A DNA stretch of 64,000 nt from Calidifontibacter indicus (GTDB lineage Bacteria > Actinomycetota > Actinomycetes > Actinomycetales > Dermatophilaceae), in the NCBI RefSeq assembly GCF_003386865.1, contig NZ_QTUA01000001.1:310001-374000 (forward strand). Reading direction: 5' to 3'. Under the pieces are notes generated by a model that saw only the letters and a list, made by a program, of their open reading frames with translations, did no database searches and had not been told where the DNA came from. Below, piece by piece: positions 51,910 through 62,548 of this stretch. Position numbers and translations under genes: made by a program. The number at the start of each line of letters is the position of its first letter. Within the stretch, counting starts at the first letter, position 1.

Positions 51910-54273
51910 TCACGGGTTCGGCGGCGCGGTGGCCGTCGGCGCCTGGGTGGCGGTTTGTGCTGCCCCGGTGCCCGGCGGCGGCGCGGTCGACGAGGGCGCA
52001 GCAGTGGTCGACGGCGGTTGGGTCACCGACGGCTGGGTCGACGTGCTCGACGGCGGGGCCGTCGTGGTCGAGGTGGTGCTGCTCGTCGTGCTGCTCGTCG
52101 AGGTGGTCGTCGACGTCGTGCTGCTCGTCGTGCTGCTCGTCGTGCTGCTCGTCGTGGCCGACGTGGTGGTGCTGGTCGACGTGCTGGTGCTCGACGGACG
52201 GGTCGAGGTGACCGGCGGCGGCACGTACTCGGTGGCCGGCTGCTTGCCCTGCACATTGCCCGGCTGCGGCAACTGGGCGACGGGCTGACCGCGCAGCGCG
52301 GCGTTCATGAAGTCGGCCCAGATGCTCGCCGGCACCTGTCCGCCGTAGAAGTCGGCCCCCTCCGAAGCGAGCGACTCGGTGCCGTCGCCGGCATACATGC
52401 CGACGGACGCCGTGAGCTGGCCGGGGGTGAAACCGGTGTACCAAGCGGCCTTGAACTCGTCGGTCGTGCCGGTCTTGCCGGCCGACGGACGGGTGAACCC
52501 GGCGCGTTGGAGGGAGTCGTATCCCGTGCCGCCGGCCTTGTTGACCCCGGCCAGCGCGGTGGTGACGTCGGCGGCGACGTCCTTGTCGATGACCTGCTCG
52601 GTCTTGGGCTTGGCCGTGTAGTCGTAGTCGCCCGACACGCTCGTCACCTTCGCGATGACGTAGGGGTCGGCGCGCTTGCCCTCGTTCGAGATCGTGCTGT
52701 AGGCGCGGGCCATGTCGATGACCTTGGTCGAGGCGGTGCCGAGGATGTTGGTCGTGTCGTCGCCGAGCCCCGGGCTGTTCTGCGGGATACCCGCCTTGAT
52801 CGCGGCCGCGCGGGTCTTCGCCGGACCCATCTCCAGGTTGAGCCGCAGGAACGCGGTGTTGACCGAGTGGGCCGTGGCGTACGACAGGTTGATGTCGCCG
52901 TACGACACGCCGCCGCTGTTGCCCAGCGGCTTGTCGAGACCGGGCAGCTTGAGCGGGCTGGCCCCGCTGAACCGGCTGCGCAGGCTGTATCCGTTCTCGA
53001 GCGCGGCGACCAGACCGAACGCCTTGAAGCTCGAACCGCCCTGCGGCGCCGCTTGGGTCGCCGCGTTGTAGTTGTTCTTCTGGTAGTCGCGTCCGCCGTA
53101 CATCGCCACGATCGCGCCGTCGGGCTTCTGCGCGATGAGACCGGCGTGCAGCGTCTTGGTCGAGGCGACGTTCGGGACGTTGTCGTCGACCGCGCGCACC
53201 GCGGCGTCCTGCGAGGTCTTGTCGATCGTCGTCGTGATCCGCAGACCACCGCGGTCGATGTCGGCGTCGCTCAGCTTCAGCGTGCTCTTGAGCTCGTTGC
53301 GCACCGAGGCGGTGATGTAGCCCGTCGGGCCGCTGCCGTACGTCGGCGCCTTGCGGTCGGCGACGTTCGGGTAGCGCTGCTGGTCACGGGTCGCCTGGTC
53401 CATCCAGCCCAGCTGCACCATGCCGTCGAGCACGTACGTCATCCGCGCCCGCACGGCCTCCTTGGCGCGCGCGCCGTTGGCTGGGTCGTAGAGGCCGGGG
53501 GCGTTGATCACCGACGCGAGGAACGCACCCTCGGACGGGTTGAGCCTCGAGACGTCCTTGTTGAAGTAGGCCTTGGACGCCGCCTGGATGCCGTAGGCGT
53601 TGCGGCCGAAGTAGGTGTTGTTGAGGTAGTTCTTGAGGATCTCGTCCTTGGAGTACTTCTGGTCGATCTTGATCGAGATCATCACTTCCTTCAGTTTCCG
53701 GCTGACCGTGCGGTCTTGGGTGAGGAAGTAGTTCTTCACGTACTGCTGGGTGATCGTCGAGCCGCCTTGTTGCTGGCCGCCGCGCAGGTTGGTCCAGAAG
53801 GCGCGCACGATGCCGGTGACGCTCACACCGTTGTTCTTGTAGAAGTTGCGGTCCTCGGCGGCGAGGAACTCCCGCTGCACGACGACGGGCACCTTCGCGA
53901 GTTCGACGTCTTCACGGTTGACCGTGCTGAAGCGGTCGAGCTCGGTCTTGCCGTCGCTGTAGTAGACGACCGACAACTGCTTGGCGGCATCGGCGTTCGG
54001 CTGCGGGATGTCGGTGCGCAGGTAGATGACGACCAGGGCGATGAACCCGATGAGACCGAGCACGAAGAATCCGAGCAGGGTGCGCAGCAGCACCTTCAGC
54101 CACAGCGGTCGCTGCTTGCGGCGCGGCTTGCCGCCCGATCGCTTGGCGGCGGAGCCCTTGCCGCCGGAGCCCTTGCCGCCGGAGCCCTTGCCGCCGGAGC
54201 CGGCCGGACGGCTGCTGCCGGCGGGGGTGCGCGCGGGCTTGCTGCCGCCCTTGGCGTTGCTGCTGTCGGTCAC
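51910..54273 (-). CDS. Bifunctional penicillin-binding protein 1A-type
   Basis: A 787-residue murein synthase, GTG 54273. It has a short basic/Gly/Lys cytoplasmic tail with a repeated GSGGKG, one membrane helix (LLRTLLGFFVLGLIGFIALVV), then a GT51 domain (AAEDRNFYKNNGVSVTGI, GGSTITQQYVKN). The transpeptidase follows: GGSSFKAFG (SxxK), HSVNTAF (SxN) and SAGKTGTTD (KTG). The last ~100 residues are a Ser/Thr/Pro tail (SSTTSSTTSSTT...), probably spanning the wall. It makes and cross-links glycan strands. It shares its upstream region with padR. Confidence 0.92.
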   Translation of the reverse strand: MTDSSNAKGGSKPARTPAGSSRPAGSGGKGSGGKGSGGKGSAAKRSGGKPRRKQRPLWLKVLLRTLLGFFVLGLIGFIALVVIYLRTDIPQPNADAAKQLSVVYYSDGKTELDRFSTVNREDVELAKVPVVVQREFLAAEDRNFYKNNGVSVTGIVRAFWTNLRGGQQQGGSTITQQYVKNYFLTQDRTVSRKLKEVMISIKIDQKYSKDEILKNYLNNTYFGRNAYGIQAASKAYFNKDVSRLNPSEGAFLASVINAPGLYDPANGARAKEAVRARMTYVLDGMVQLGWMDQATRDQQRYPNVADRKAPTYGSGPTGYITASVRNELKSTLKLSDADIDRGGLRITTTIDKTSQDAAVRAVDDNVPNVASTKTLHAGLIAQKPDGAIVAMYGGRDYQKNNYNAATQAAPQGGSSFKAFGLVAALENGYSLRSRFSGASPLKLPGLDKPLGNSGGVSYGDINLSYATAHSVNTAFLRLNLEMGPAKTRAAAIKAGIPQNSPGLGDDTTNILGTASTKVIDMARAYSTISNEGKRADPYVIAKVTSVSGDYDYTAKPKTEQVIDKDVAADVTTALAGVNKAGGTGYDSLQRAGFTRPSAGKTGTTDEFKAAWYTGFTPGQLTASVGMYAGDGTESLASEGADFYGGQVPASIWADFMNAALRGQPVAQLPQPGNVQGKQPATEYVPPPVTSTRPSSTSTSTSTTTSATTSSTTSSTTSSTTSTTTSTSSTTSSTTSTTTAPPSSTSTQPSVTQPPSTTAAPSSTAPPPGTGAAQTATQAPTATAPPNP

Positions 54274-54335
54274 CGGGAGAGCGTAACGCGGACATCTGTT
54301 CACCAGCTGTTCGTCGTTTTCAAATGCGCGACACG

Positions 54336-54360
54336 CCGATGTATCGCCCCGATACATCGG
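54336..54360. promoter_or_regulatory. PadR-type operator
   Basis: CCGATGTATCG (54336-54346), spacer CCC, CGATACATCGG (54350-54360): a perfect 11-bp-arm dyad in the divergent region between the penicillin-binding protein and padR. The ATGTATCG...CGATACAT shape is like operators of PadR regulators. It may control both directions. Confidence 0.65.
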
Positions 54361-54450
54361 ATGCCCTATGATCGACCAGACAAAGCATCACTTTGTCACC
54401 TGATCGATGCATTTGGCCCATTTGTCACCGCTACTCGAAGGAGGTCCACC

Positions 54451-55008
54451 GTGTCCCGACGCGGAGCCACCCTCGAACTCGCGGTGCTCGGGCTGCTGCA
54501 CGAGCAGCCGATGCACGGCTACGAGTTGCGCAAGCGACTCGCCGGCGTGCTCGGCGCCTTCCGTGCCGTGTCGTACGGCTCGCTCTACCCCTGCTTGAAG
54601 GGTCTGGTCGCGCGCGGCTGGATCACCGAGCACGCGGAGCAGATCGGCGGCAAGCGTCCGCGGATCAGTTACGAACTGACCGCGGAGGGCAAGGAGCAGT
54701 TCCAGACGCTGATGGAGCACACCGGCCCGATGACCTGGGAGGACGACACCTTCGACGTCCACTTCGCGTTCTTCGGCCGGGCCAGCAGCGACGTCCGGCT
54801 GCGCATCCTGGAGGGTCGCCGCTCGCGCCTGGAGGAGCGGCTCGACGCCGCCAGGGAGCAGGCGCGGGTGCGCCGCGAGCGCACCGACCGCTACACCGCC
54901 GAACTGCACCGGCACGGACTCGAGTCGACCGAGCGCGAGGTGCGCTGGCTGACCGAGCTCATCGAGACCGAACGCGGCGGTCCGCCGCGCGACGACCGGT
55001 CGACCTGA
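54451..55008 (+). CDS. PadR family transcriptional regulator
   Basis: 185 residues from GTG 54451, with an ideal GAAGGAGGT ahead. The N-terminal winged helix reads [23 protein letters not shown] and [18 protein letters not shown]. It is followed by a longer alpha-helical dimerisation tail ([21 protein letters not shown]) typical of the PadR-s2 type. It lies 67 bp before ino1 in the same direction, the standard actinobacterial pairing, so it probably regulates inositol synthesis. The ligand is unknown. Confidence 0.88.
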   Translation: MSRRGATLELAVLGLLHEQPMHGYELRKRLAGVLGAFRAVSYGSLYPCLKGLVARGWITEHAEQIGGKRPRISYELTAEGKEQFQTLMEHTGPMTWEDDTFDVHFAFFGRASSDVRLRILEGRRSRLEERLDAAREQARVRRERTDRYTAELHRHGLESTEREVRWLTELIETERGGPPRDDRST

Positions 55009-55075
55009 TCCGTCGACCCACAGACACCCCGCGCGTCATTTCATGAACAAGCCCGTAGAACAAGGAGATTCACTC

Positions 55076-56170
<1,095 letters not shown>

Positions 56171-56193
56171 GTTCTCTTACGGTCTCTGCGTTG

Positions 56194-56228
56194 ACCCCCG
56201 TGGCAGGCGCTTCGCTTGCCACGGGGGT
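56194..56228 (+). terminator. Terminator after ino1
   Basis: 12-bp perfect arms ACCCCCGTGGCA / TGCCACGGGGGT with an 11-base loop, immediately downstream of ino1. No U-tract. Confidence 0.8.
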
Positions 56229-56338
56229 CAGTCGTCCCGACCGCGTGAGCCTTCCGCTGTGGTCGTGCCCGTGGCGTAGACCCTGCGTAAGGCACGGTGA
56301 ACGTCCGATCCCGGAAGCCCTTCGGGCACCCTTGGATC

Positions 56339-57115
56339 ATGGACACCACCCGAACCATCGACCTCAACGCCGACCTCGGGGAGTCGTTCGGCCAGTGGCG
56401 CCTCGGCGACGACGCCGGGATGCTCGCGCTGGTGACCTCGGCCAATGTCGCCTGCGGTTTCCACGCCGGTGACCCGCGCACGCTGCTCGACACCTGCGAA
56501 GGGGCGGTGCGCCACGGCGTGAGCATCGGGGCGCAGGTGGGCTACCACGACCTGGCCGGGTTCGGACGCCGGTTCATCGACGTCGCGCCCGACGATCTGC
56601 TGGCCGACGTGCTCTACCAACTGGCCGCCCTCGACGGTCTGGCCCGCACCTGCGGTGGCCGGGTGTCGTACCTCAAGCCGCACGGCGCGCTCTACAACAC
56701 GGTGGTGCACCACGAGGAGCAGGCCGACGCCGTGGTGCAGGCGGTCGTCCGCTACAGCGGCGACACCCCGCTACCGGTGCTCGGCCTGCCGGGCTCGGTG
56801 TTCCTGGCCCGTGCCGAGGAGGCCGGGCTGCCGGTCGTCCGCGAGGCGTTCGCCGACCGCGCCTACACCCCGACGGGCACGCTGGTCAGTCGGCGGGAGC
56901 CGGATGCCGTGTTGCACGACCCGCAGCAGATCGCGGCCCGCGTGGTGCGGCTGGTGACCACCGGCGAGCTGGTCGCGGTCGACGGCAGCACCCTTGCGGT
57001 GCAAGCCGATTCGATCTGTCTGCACGGTGACACCCCGGGCGCGGTGGAGATGGCTCGCCAGGTGCGGGCGGCACTGGACGACGCGGGGGTCGCAGTGCGG
57101 GCGTTTACGCCGTGA
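56339..57115 (+). CDS. pxpA: 5-oxoprolinase subunit A
   Basis: 258 residues, a LamB/YcsF protein. [23 protein letters not shown] and [11 protein letters not shown] are the family start, with [16 protein letters not shown] and [10 protein letters not shown] further on. With PxpB and PxpC it hydrolyses 5-oxoproline to glutamate using ATP, removing a damaged metabolite. First of three overlapping genes; its stop overlaps the next start. Confidence 0.92.
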   Translation: MDTTRTIDLNADLGESFGQWRLGDDAGMLALVTSANVACGFHAGDPRTLLDTCEGAVRHGVSIGAQVGYHDLAGFGRRFIDVAPDDLLADVLYQLAALDGLARTCGGRVSYLKPHGALYNTVVHHEEQADAVVQAVVRYSGDTPLPVLGLPGSVFLARAEEAGLPVVREAFADRAYTPTGTLVSRREPDAVLHDPQQIAARVVRLVTTGELVAVDGSTLAVQADSICLHGDTPGAVEMARQVRAALDDAGVAVRAFTP

Positions 57116-57723
57116 GGCTGCTGCCCTGCGGCGACGGCGCGATTCTGGTCGAACTGCCCGATGCCGACACCCGGCGCCGGCTCGACGCGACCCTGCGGCG
57201 CACCCCGATCGACGGCGTGTTGGAGCACGTGCCGGCGGCCACCACCGTGCTCGTGCGGGCCGAGCCCGGCGACCTCGTCCGGGTGGCCGGTGAACTGCGG
57301 CAGTTGCGGCTGCTCAACGCCGACTCCGGCAGATCGGTCGACGACCTCACCATCCCGGTGATCTACGACGGGGCCGACCTCGCCGAGGTCGCCGCGCTGC
57401 TCGACCTCACCGTCGCCGAGGTGATCGCCCGGCACACCGGCCAGATCTGGACGGTCGAATTCGCCGGTTTCGCACCGGGATTCGGCTACCTGATCGGTGA
57501 CGACGACAACCTGACGGTGCCCCGCCGCGAGACCCCGCGCACGCGCATCCCGGCCGGCTCGGTGGGCCTGGCCGATCAGTTCTCCGGGGTCTACCCGAAG
57601 GCCTCACCCGGCGGCTGGCAGTTGCTGGGCCACACCGAGTTGGCCATGTGGGACGTCGACCGCGACGACCCCGCGCTGCTGATCCCGGGCCGCCGCGTCC
57701 GCTTCGAGGCGGTGTCGGCGTGA
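57112..57723 (+). CDS. pxpB: 5-oxoprolinase subunit B
   Basis: 203 residues, AHS1/KipI family, starting at GTG 57112 inside the pxpA stop. [30 protein letters not shown] and [11 protein letters not shown] are diagnostic, and [27 protein letters not shown] closes the domain. Works with PxpA/PxpC. Confidence 0.92.
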   Translation: MRLLPCGDGAILVELPDADTRRRLDATLRRTPIDGVLEHVPAATTVLVRAEPGDLVRVAGELRQLRLLNADSGRSVDDLTIPVIYDGADLAEVAALLDLTVAEVIARHTGQIWTVEFAGFAPGFGYLIGDDDNLTVPRRETPRTRIPAGSVGLADQFSGVYPKASPGGWQLLGHTELAMWDVDRDDPALLIPGRRVRFEAVSA

Positions 57724-58592
57724 CGCTCACCGTGCTGGCCGTCGGGGCGCAGGCCACCGTGCAGGATCTCGGCCGACCGGGGCACGCCGGCCTTGGGGTT
57801 CCGGTCGGCGGCGCGGCCGATCGCGAGGCGCTGCGCAGCGCGAACCGCGCGGTGGGCAACCCGGTCGACGCCGCCGCGCTCGAACTGCTCCTCGGCGGCC
57901 TGGAGGTGCAGACCGACAGCGCCGCGATCCTGGCGGTGACCGGCGCCCCGTCGTCCGTCTGGCGGAACGCCGTGCCGGTGCCCTTCGGTGAGTCGTTCGC
58001 CGTCCGCCCCGGCGACCGGGTGCGCATCGGCACCCCGGTGATCGGCCTGCGCAGCTACCTCGCCGTGCGCGGCGGGTTGCGTGCCGCGCAGCTCTACGGC
58101 AGCGCGAGCACGAACCCGACGGCCGATCTCGGCCCGGCGCCGCTGGCTCCCGGCGATCGGTGGGAGCTCGCCGACAGCGCGGACGACGAACCGACCCTCG
58201 GCTTCAGCCCGACGTCGACGGTGCACCCGCCCCAGCAGGAGTTGACCGTGCGCGTGGTGCTCGGGCCGCGCGACGACTGGTTCACCGGCCCGGCCCTGCA
58301 GCAGCTCACCTGGGCGTCGTGGGAGGTGAGCGCCGAGGCCGACCGGGTCGGCGTGCGGCTCACCGGCCCCACCATCGAGCGGGCCCGCACCGGCGAACTC
58401 GCCAGCGAAGGCATGGTGCGCGGCGCGATCCAGGTGCCCGCTTCAGGTCAGCCCATCGTCTTCGGACCCGACCACCCCACGACCGGTGGCTACCCGGTGA
58501 TCGGCGTCGTGGTCGATGCCGATCTCGACCAGCTGTGGCAGGCGCGGCCGGGCACCGGCGTACGATTCCGGACGGTGCCGCCGCCCTGGTGA
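57720..58592 (+). CDS. pxpC: 5-oxoprolinase subunit C
   Basis: 290 residues, AHS2/KipA family, starting at GTG 57720 in the pxpB stop. QATVQDLGRPGHAGLGVPVGGAADREALRSANRAVGN is the family start, and SEGMVRGAIQVPASGQPIVFGPDHPTTGGYPVIG the end. Completes the ATP-dependent 5-oxoprolinase. In many bacteria B and C are fused; here they are separate. Confidence 0.92.
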   Translation: MTLTVLAVGAQATVQDLGRPGHAGLGVPVGGAADREALRSANRAVGNPVDAAALELLLGGLEVQTDSAAILAVTGAPSSVWRNAVPVPFGESFAVRPGDRVRIGTPVIGLRSYLAVRGGLRAAQLYGSASTNPTADLGPAPLAPGDRWELADSADDEPTLGFSPTSTVHPPQQELTVRVVLGPRDDWFTGPALQQLTWASWEVSAEADRVGVRLTGPTIERARTGELASEGMVRGAIQVPASGQPIVFGPDHPTTGGYPVIGVVVDADLDQLWQARPGTGVRFRTVPPPW

Positions 58593-58599
58593 CGCGCGC

Positions 58600-58663
58600 C
58601 GTCCCAGGTTGTCGGCAGCGTCCCAGGCAATAACGTGGGACGCTGCCGATAACGGGGGACGCG
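58600..58663. terminator. Long hairpin between converging genes
   Basis: Inner perfect 14-bp arms TCGGCAGCGTCCCA (58612-58625) and complement (58636-58649), extended outward by further imperfect pairing (GTCCCAGGTTG with AACGGGGGAC). It lies between pxpC and the opposite gene and probably stops both. Confidence 0.6.
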
Positions 58664-58681
58664 GTCGCTGCGGGACCGCGG

Positions 58682-59566
58682 TTACAGCTTGAGGTCGCGG
58701 GCGCGCTGCCCGAACTTCTCCTGCACGAACAGGTGGCTGGTGAGGATCTGCTCGGCACCGAGCGCCTCTGCGCGGCCCTGCACGTCGTGCACACCCTCCG
58801 ACAGCAGGTCGAGTTGCTCGTTGAGCAGGTCTTGCCCGGTCTTTCCGTCGTGCAACACCGAGGTGTTGGCGGTGGTCGGCGGCAGCGCGAGGTAGGAGCG
58901 GATCGCCTCGCCGGCGAAGTCGGTGTGGATCTGCTCCAACTCGAAGCGCAGCTTCGCCGCGCCGGCGCCCCGCTCGTTCAGGTAGGCGAGCGTCTCGAAG
59001 CACTGCAGGTTGAGCGCCTTCGCCCGCTTGGCACTGTCGGCCGGCAGTCGGGGGTGCTGTGCGAGCACGGTGAGGCTCTGCGGCTGGGGCGTCTGCTGCT
59101 CGGCGGAAGGCGTGGGCTGCACCACCGGTGCCGGCGGCCAGGCATTGACCAGCTGGGTGCGCTTCGACTGCCACTCCCGCCGTCCGACCGACCGGCCTCG
59201 CCGTCCACGGTGAGAGTGGTGCGAGTAGTGCGAGCGGCCGCCCATGAGCGCGATCGCCGTGGCGACGGCGAGCGGGATGAACACCCACGCGGCGCCGAAC
59301 AGCCCGAACAGTGCGGTGCTGGCGAGCACCCGAAGCCCTTCGTTGGAGTGCCGCTTCACGATGTTGCCGCCGGCGAACACGAAGAACGCCGCGAGCGAGA
59401 TCGCGGCCGCCGGGTGCACCACCCAGCCGGCACCGAGCACGGACAGCACGAGCAACAGCGCCGTCAACACCAGCGCGCGCCGGTTGCCGTCGGCGCCCTT
59501 CACCCAGACGATGCCGGCGTACATCGCCAGCATCACCGCGGCCACGGGGTGCACGATCCACAACAT
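58682..59566 (-). CDS. Unknown membrane protein with helical C-terminus
   Basis: 294 residues from ATG 59566 (MLWIVHPVAAVMLAMYAGIVWVKGADGNRR). Four membrane helices fill the first ~115 residues, ending before a basic His-rich stretch (SHYSHHSHRGRRGRSVGRRE). The soluble remainder is helical: LQCFETLAYLNERGAGAAKLRFELEQIH and LLNEQLDLLSEGVHDVQGRAEALGAEQILTSHLF. I do not recognise the family; the tail looks like a 5-bromo-4-chloroindolyl-phosphate-hydrolysis or toxic-anion-resistance-type helical scaffold, but this is not certain. Confidence 0.6.
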   Translation of the reverse strand: MLWIVHPVAAVMLAMYAGIVWVKGADGNRRALVLTALLLVLSVLGAGWVVHPAAAISLAAFFVFAGGNIVKRHSNEGLRVLASTALFGLFGAAWVFIPLAVATAIALMGGRSHYSHHSHRGRRGRSVGRREWQSKRTQLVNAWPPAPVVQPTPSAEQQTPQPQSLTVLAQHPRLPADSAKRAKALNLQCFETLAYLNERGAGAAKLRFELEQIHTDFAGEAIRSYLALPPTTANTSVLHDGKTGQDLLNEQLDLLSEGVHDVQGRAEALGAEQILTSHLFVQEKFGQRARDLKL

Positions 59567-59833
59567 CGAGGATCCCTCCCGTCCCGTCGAAGTCCGTCGC
59601 GCCACCGTCACCGCATCGATGCCATACCGACACAGGCGGGCGCCTGGCTTTCAGGGTACGTCGGCGCCGCGCCCCTGCCCATGGGCCGAATGTCACGGAC
59701 GCCGGATTGTCGGGCGCCCTGCCGCCGCTTTGTCGGGCCTGCCCGACAAGGCCAGCACACGGACGCCCGCATCGCCCCGCCGACGCGTGACTAGGATCAC
59801 CGAAAAGACGCCGTCGAACGAACGAGGACCCCC

Positions 59834-60781
59834 GTGCGCACCGACTCCTTCCGGCTCGCGACCAGCGACGACACATCGATCTTCGTCAATCACTGGTCAC
59901 CCGACGATTCCCCGCGCGCGATCGTGCTCGTCGCGCACGGGATGGCCGAACACTCCGACCGGTACGAACGGTTCGCGCAGGCGCTGACGGCGTCCGGTTA
60001 CGAGGTCTACGCCCCCGACCACCGCGGCCACGGCCGCACCTCGGCCGAGACCGGGGTCGGTTACTTCGCCGACGAGGCCGGGTTCGACCGCGTCGTCGAC
60101 GACCTGCACGAAGTCTTCGTCCGGGCAACCACCGACCACCCCGACCTGCCGGTCTTCCTGTTCGGCCACTCGATGGGTTCGTTCCTGTCACGGGCCTATG
60201 CCGCGAAGTACGGCGCCGGGCTCACCGGGCTGGTGCTGTCCGGCACCGCCGGCTCGCCCGGCGCGCTCGGCAAGGTCGGCCGCGCGCTCGCCCTCGCGCA
60301 GGGACGCGTCCGCGGACGCAGGCACCGCTCGGGCCTGATGGACAAGCTCACGTTCGGGCAGTACAACGCCGCGTTCAAACCTAACCGCACCGACTTCGAC
60401 TGGCTCTCGCGCGACCCCGAGGAGGTCGACAAGTACGTCGCCGACCCCAAGTGCGGGGAACTGTTCACCGCCGGCTTCTTCGCCGACCTGCTCGACGGCC
60501 TCGAGCGGGTGAACGACGACGCGGAGGTGTCAGGCACACCGTCCGAGCTGCCGGTGCTGTTCGTCTCCGGCAGCGCAGACCCGGTTGGCGGCAAGGACGC
60601 CAAGGGCGTTCAGGCGGCCGCCGCCCAGTTGCGCAAGGTCGGCGTCCGCGACGTGACCACGACGATCTACCCCGAAGCGCGCCACGAACTGCTCAACGAA
60701 ACCAACCGCGACGAGGTGACGGCCGACGTGATCGCCTGGCTCGACGCACACCTGACCGACTCGACGAAGGGTGTCGCCTGA
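59834..60781 (+). CDS. Alpha/beta hydrolase, monoacylglycerol lipase-like
   Basis: 315 residues, GTG 59834. AIVLVAHGMAEHSDRYERFA holds the oxyanion HG, YAPDHRGHGRTSAE and FLFGHSMGSFLSRAYA (nucleophile Ser) are the classic hydrolase_4 blocks. VSGSADPVGG gives the Asp and PEARHELLNE the His. This is the serine aminopeptidase S33/monoglyceride lipase group. Its stop overlaps the start of the acyl-CoA synthetase in TGATG, so it probably releases a fatty acid that the next enzyme activates. Confidence 0.85.
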   Translation: MRTDSFRLATSDDTSIFVNHWSPDDSPRAIVLVAHGMAEHSDRYERFAQALTASGYEVYAPDHRGHGRTSAETGVGYFADEAGFDRVVDDLHEVFVRATTDHPDLPVFLFGHSMGSFLSRAYAAKYGAGLTGLVLSGTAGSPGALGKVGRALALAQGRVRGRRHRSGLMDKLTFGQYNAAFKPNRTDFDWLSRDPEEVDKYVADPKCGELFTAGFFADLLDGLERVNDDAEVSGTPSELPVLFVSGSADPVGGKDAKGVQAAAAQLRKVGVRDVTTTIYPEARHELLNETNRDEVTADVIAWLDAHLTDSTKGVA

Positions 60782-62304
60782 TGATCGACTCCACCGTGAC
60801 CCGCAGCAGCACCGTCTCCGACATCGTCCGTCGCAGCGGCGCCCGGTTCGGCGACAAGATCGCCGTCCGCTTCGCCGACCGCGAGTGGACCTACCGGCAG
60901 CTCGACGCCGCGGTCACCCGCGTCGCGCACCATCTGAGCGAGACGCTCGGCATCCCGCCGCGCGCCCGCATCGCCACGCTCGGCAAGAACTCCGACGCCT
61001 ACCTGATCACGTTCCTCGCGTGCGCCCGGGCCGGTTACATCCACGTGCCGCTCAACTACAACCTGCTCGGCCGCGAGCTCGATCACCTGATCCACAACTC
61101 CGGCAGCAAGGTCGTGCTCGCCGACCCCGATCTCGCGGGGCGCCTGGCCGACATCGAGCACGCACCCGAGCAGGTGCTGCCGCTGCGCGACGCCGACGAC
61201 TCGATTCTCGCTGTCGCCCAAGGCGATTCGACCCCCGAGTTCGAAGAGCGCGGCCGCGACACCGATACCGTCCAGTTGCTCTACACCTCGGGCACGACGT
61301 CGGCGCCGAAGGGCGCGATCATGTCGCACCGTGCGTTGGTGTCGGAGTACATGTCGTGCATTCACGCGCTCGACCTCGGCGCCGACGACAACCCGCTGCA
61401 CGTGATGCCGCTGTACCACTCGGCGCAGATGCACGTGTTCATCCTGCCGGGCCTGATGGTCGGTCAGACCAACACGATCCTGGAGGTGCCGGAGCCGGGC
61501 GACGTGCTGCGCCGCCTCGCCGCCGACGGTCACAAGTCGTTCTTCGCCGCGCCGACCCTGTGGGTGGGCATGGCGAACAACCCCGAGTTCGACCGGCTGT
61601 CGTTCGACGGCCTGGAGAAGGCGTACTACGGCGCGTCGATCATGCCGGTGCCGGTGCTCAAGAAGTGGCAGGCGAAGGCGCCGAACGTCGGCTTCTACAA
61701 CTGCTTCGGGCAGAGCGAGATCGCGCCGCTGGCGTGCGTGCTGCGACCGGAGGAGCACGAGGATCGCCCCGACAGCGCCGGTCGGCCGGTGCTGTTCGTC
61801 GAGGCGCGGGTCGTCGACGCCGCGGGCAACGATGTGCCGGTCGGTGAATCGGGCGAGATCATCTACCGCTCGCCGCAGCTGTGCGACGGCTACTGGGAGA
61901 ACTTCAAAGCCACCGAGGAGGCCTTCGCCGACGGCTGGTTCCACTCCGGCGACCTGGTGCGTCAGGACGAGGAGGGCTACATGTTCGTGGTCGACCGGAT
62001 CAAGGACGTCATCAACACCGGTGGCGTGCTGGTCGCCTCGCGCGAGGTCGAAGACGCGCTCTACACCCACCCGGGCGTCGCCGAGGTCGCCGTCGTCGGG
62101 GTGCCCGACGAGAAGTGGGTGGAGAAGATCGTGGCGTTCGTGGTGCGCCGTCCGGAGGCCACCGACCTCGATGTCGAGACGCTGACCGCCCACGCGCGCA
62201 CCCAGGTCGCGGCCTTCAAGGTGCCCAAGCGGATCGAGTTCCTCGACGACCTGCCACGCAACGCGTCGGGCAAGATCCTCAAGCGCGAGTTGCGCGACGC
62301 CTGA
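60781..62304 (+). CDS. Long-chain acyl-CoA synthetase (AMP-forming)
   Basis: 507 residues. LLYTSGTTSAPKGAIMSHRAL is the ATP-binding motif, YNCFGQSEIAPLA the A5 region, GDLVRQDEEGYMFVVDRIKDVINTGG the hinge, and PRNASGKILKR the catalytic Lys. It joins a carboxylic acid to CoA through an acyl-AMP. Fatty acid is the likely substrate from the lipase neighbour; the fadD-like assignment is by family. Confidence 0.88.
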   Translation: MIDSTVTRSSTVSDIVRRSGARFGDKIAVRFADREWTYRQLDAAVTRVAHHLSETLGIPPRARIATLGKNSDAYLITFLACARAGYIHVPLNYNLLGRELDHLIHNSGSKVVLADPDLAGRLADIEHAPEQVLPLRDADDSILAVAQGDSTPEFEERGRDTDTVQLLYTSGTTSAPKGAIMSHRALVSEYMSCIHALDLGADDNPLHVMPLYHSAQMHVFILPGLMVGQTNTILEVPEPGDVLRRLAADGHKSFFAAPTLWVGMANNPEFDRLSFDGLEKAYYGASIMPVPVLKKWQAKAPNVGFYNCFGQSEIAPLACVLRPEEHEDRPDSAGRPVLFVEARVVDAAGNDVPVGESGEIIYRSPQLCDGYWENFKATEEAFADGWFHSGDLVRQDEEGYMFVVDRIKDVINTGGVLVASREVEDALYTHPGVAEVAVVGVPDEKWVEKIVAFVVRRPEATDLDVETLTAHARTQVAAFKVPKRIEFLDDLPRNASGKILKRELRDA

Positions 62305-62359
62305 GCTGAGTCGGTCCACCGTCTCCGCCGGGTAGTGCAAGTCGGCCCCAGCGATGACG

Positions 62360-62391
62360 CCGGCCCCGTGCACCAGAGTGCACGGGGCCGG
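62360..62391 (+). terminator. Terminator after the acyl-CoA synthetase
   Basis: Perfect 14-bp arms CCGGCCCCGTGCAC and its complement around CAGA, followed on the plus strand by TGTTTGT. A good intrinsic terminator. Confidence 0.85.
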
Positions 62392-62548
62392 TGTTTGTCG
62401 GACCAGGCAGATCGGGGCGGCCGATCCGACGAGGTTTGTCAATGCCGCTGGTGGCACCTACCCAGCCACGCTGGGAGGCTCACGCGGCGGGAGGGCTCGG
62501 TCTGCGAGCGACGAAGCAGCCGCAGACCGAACGCCCCAGGAGCCGCAA

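Noticed and set aside
52030-52200. GTCGTGCTGCTC-type tandem repeat
   Set aside because: It encodes the Ser/Thr tail of the penicillin-binding protein; no separate DNA element is needed.
51742-55008. Very long plus-strand open frame opposite the penicillin-binding protein
   Set aside because: It is a high-GC shadow of the minus-strand gene; only its end (54451-55008) is a real gene, with its own ribosome site. Similar shadows lie opposite hsdR/hsdM, dnaB, copB and the fadD-like gene.
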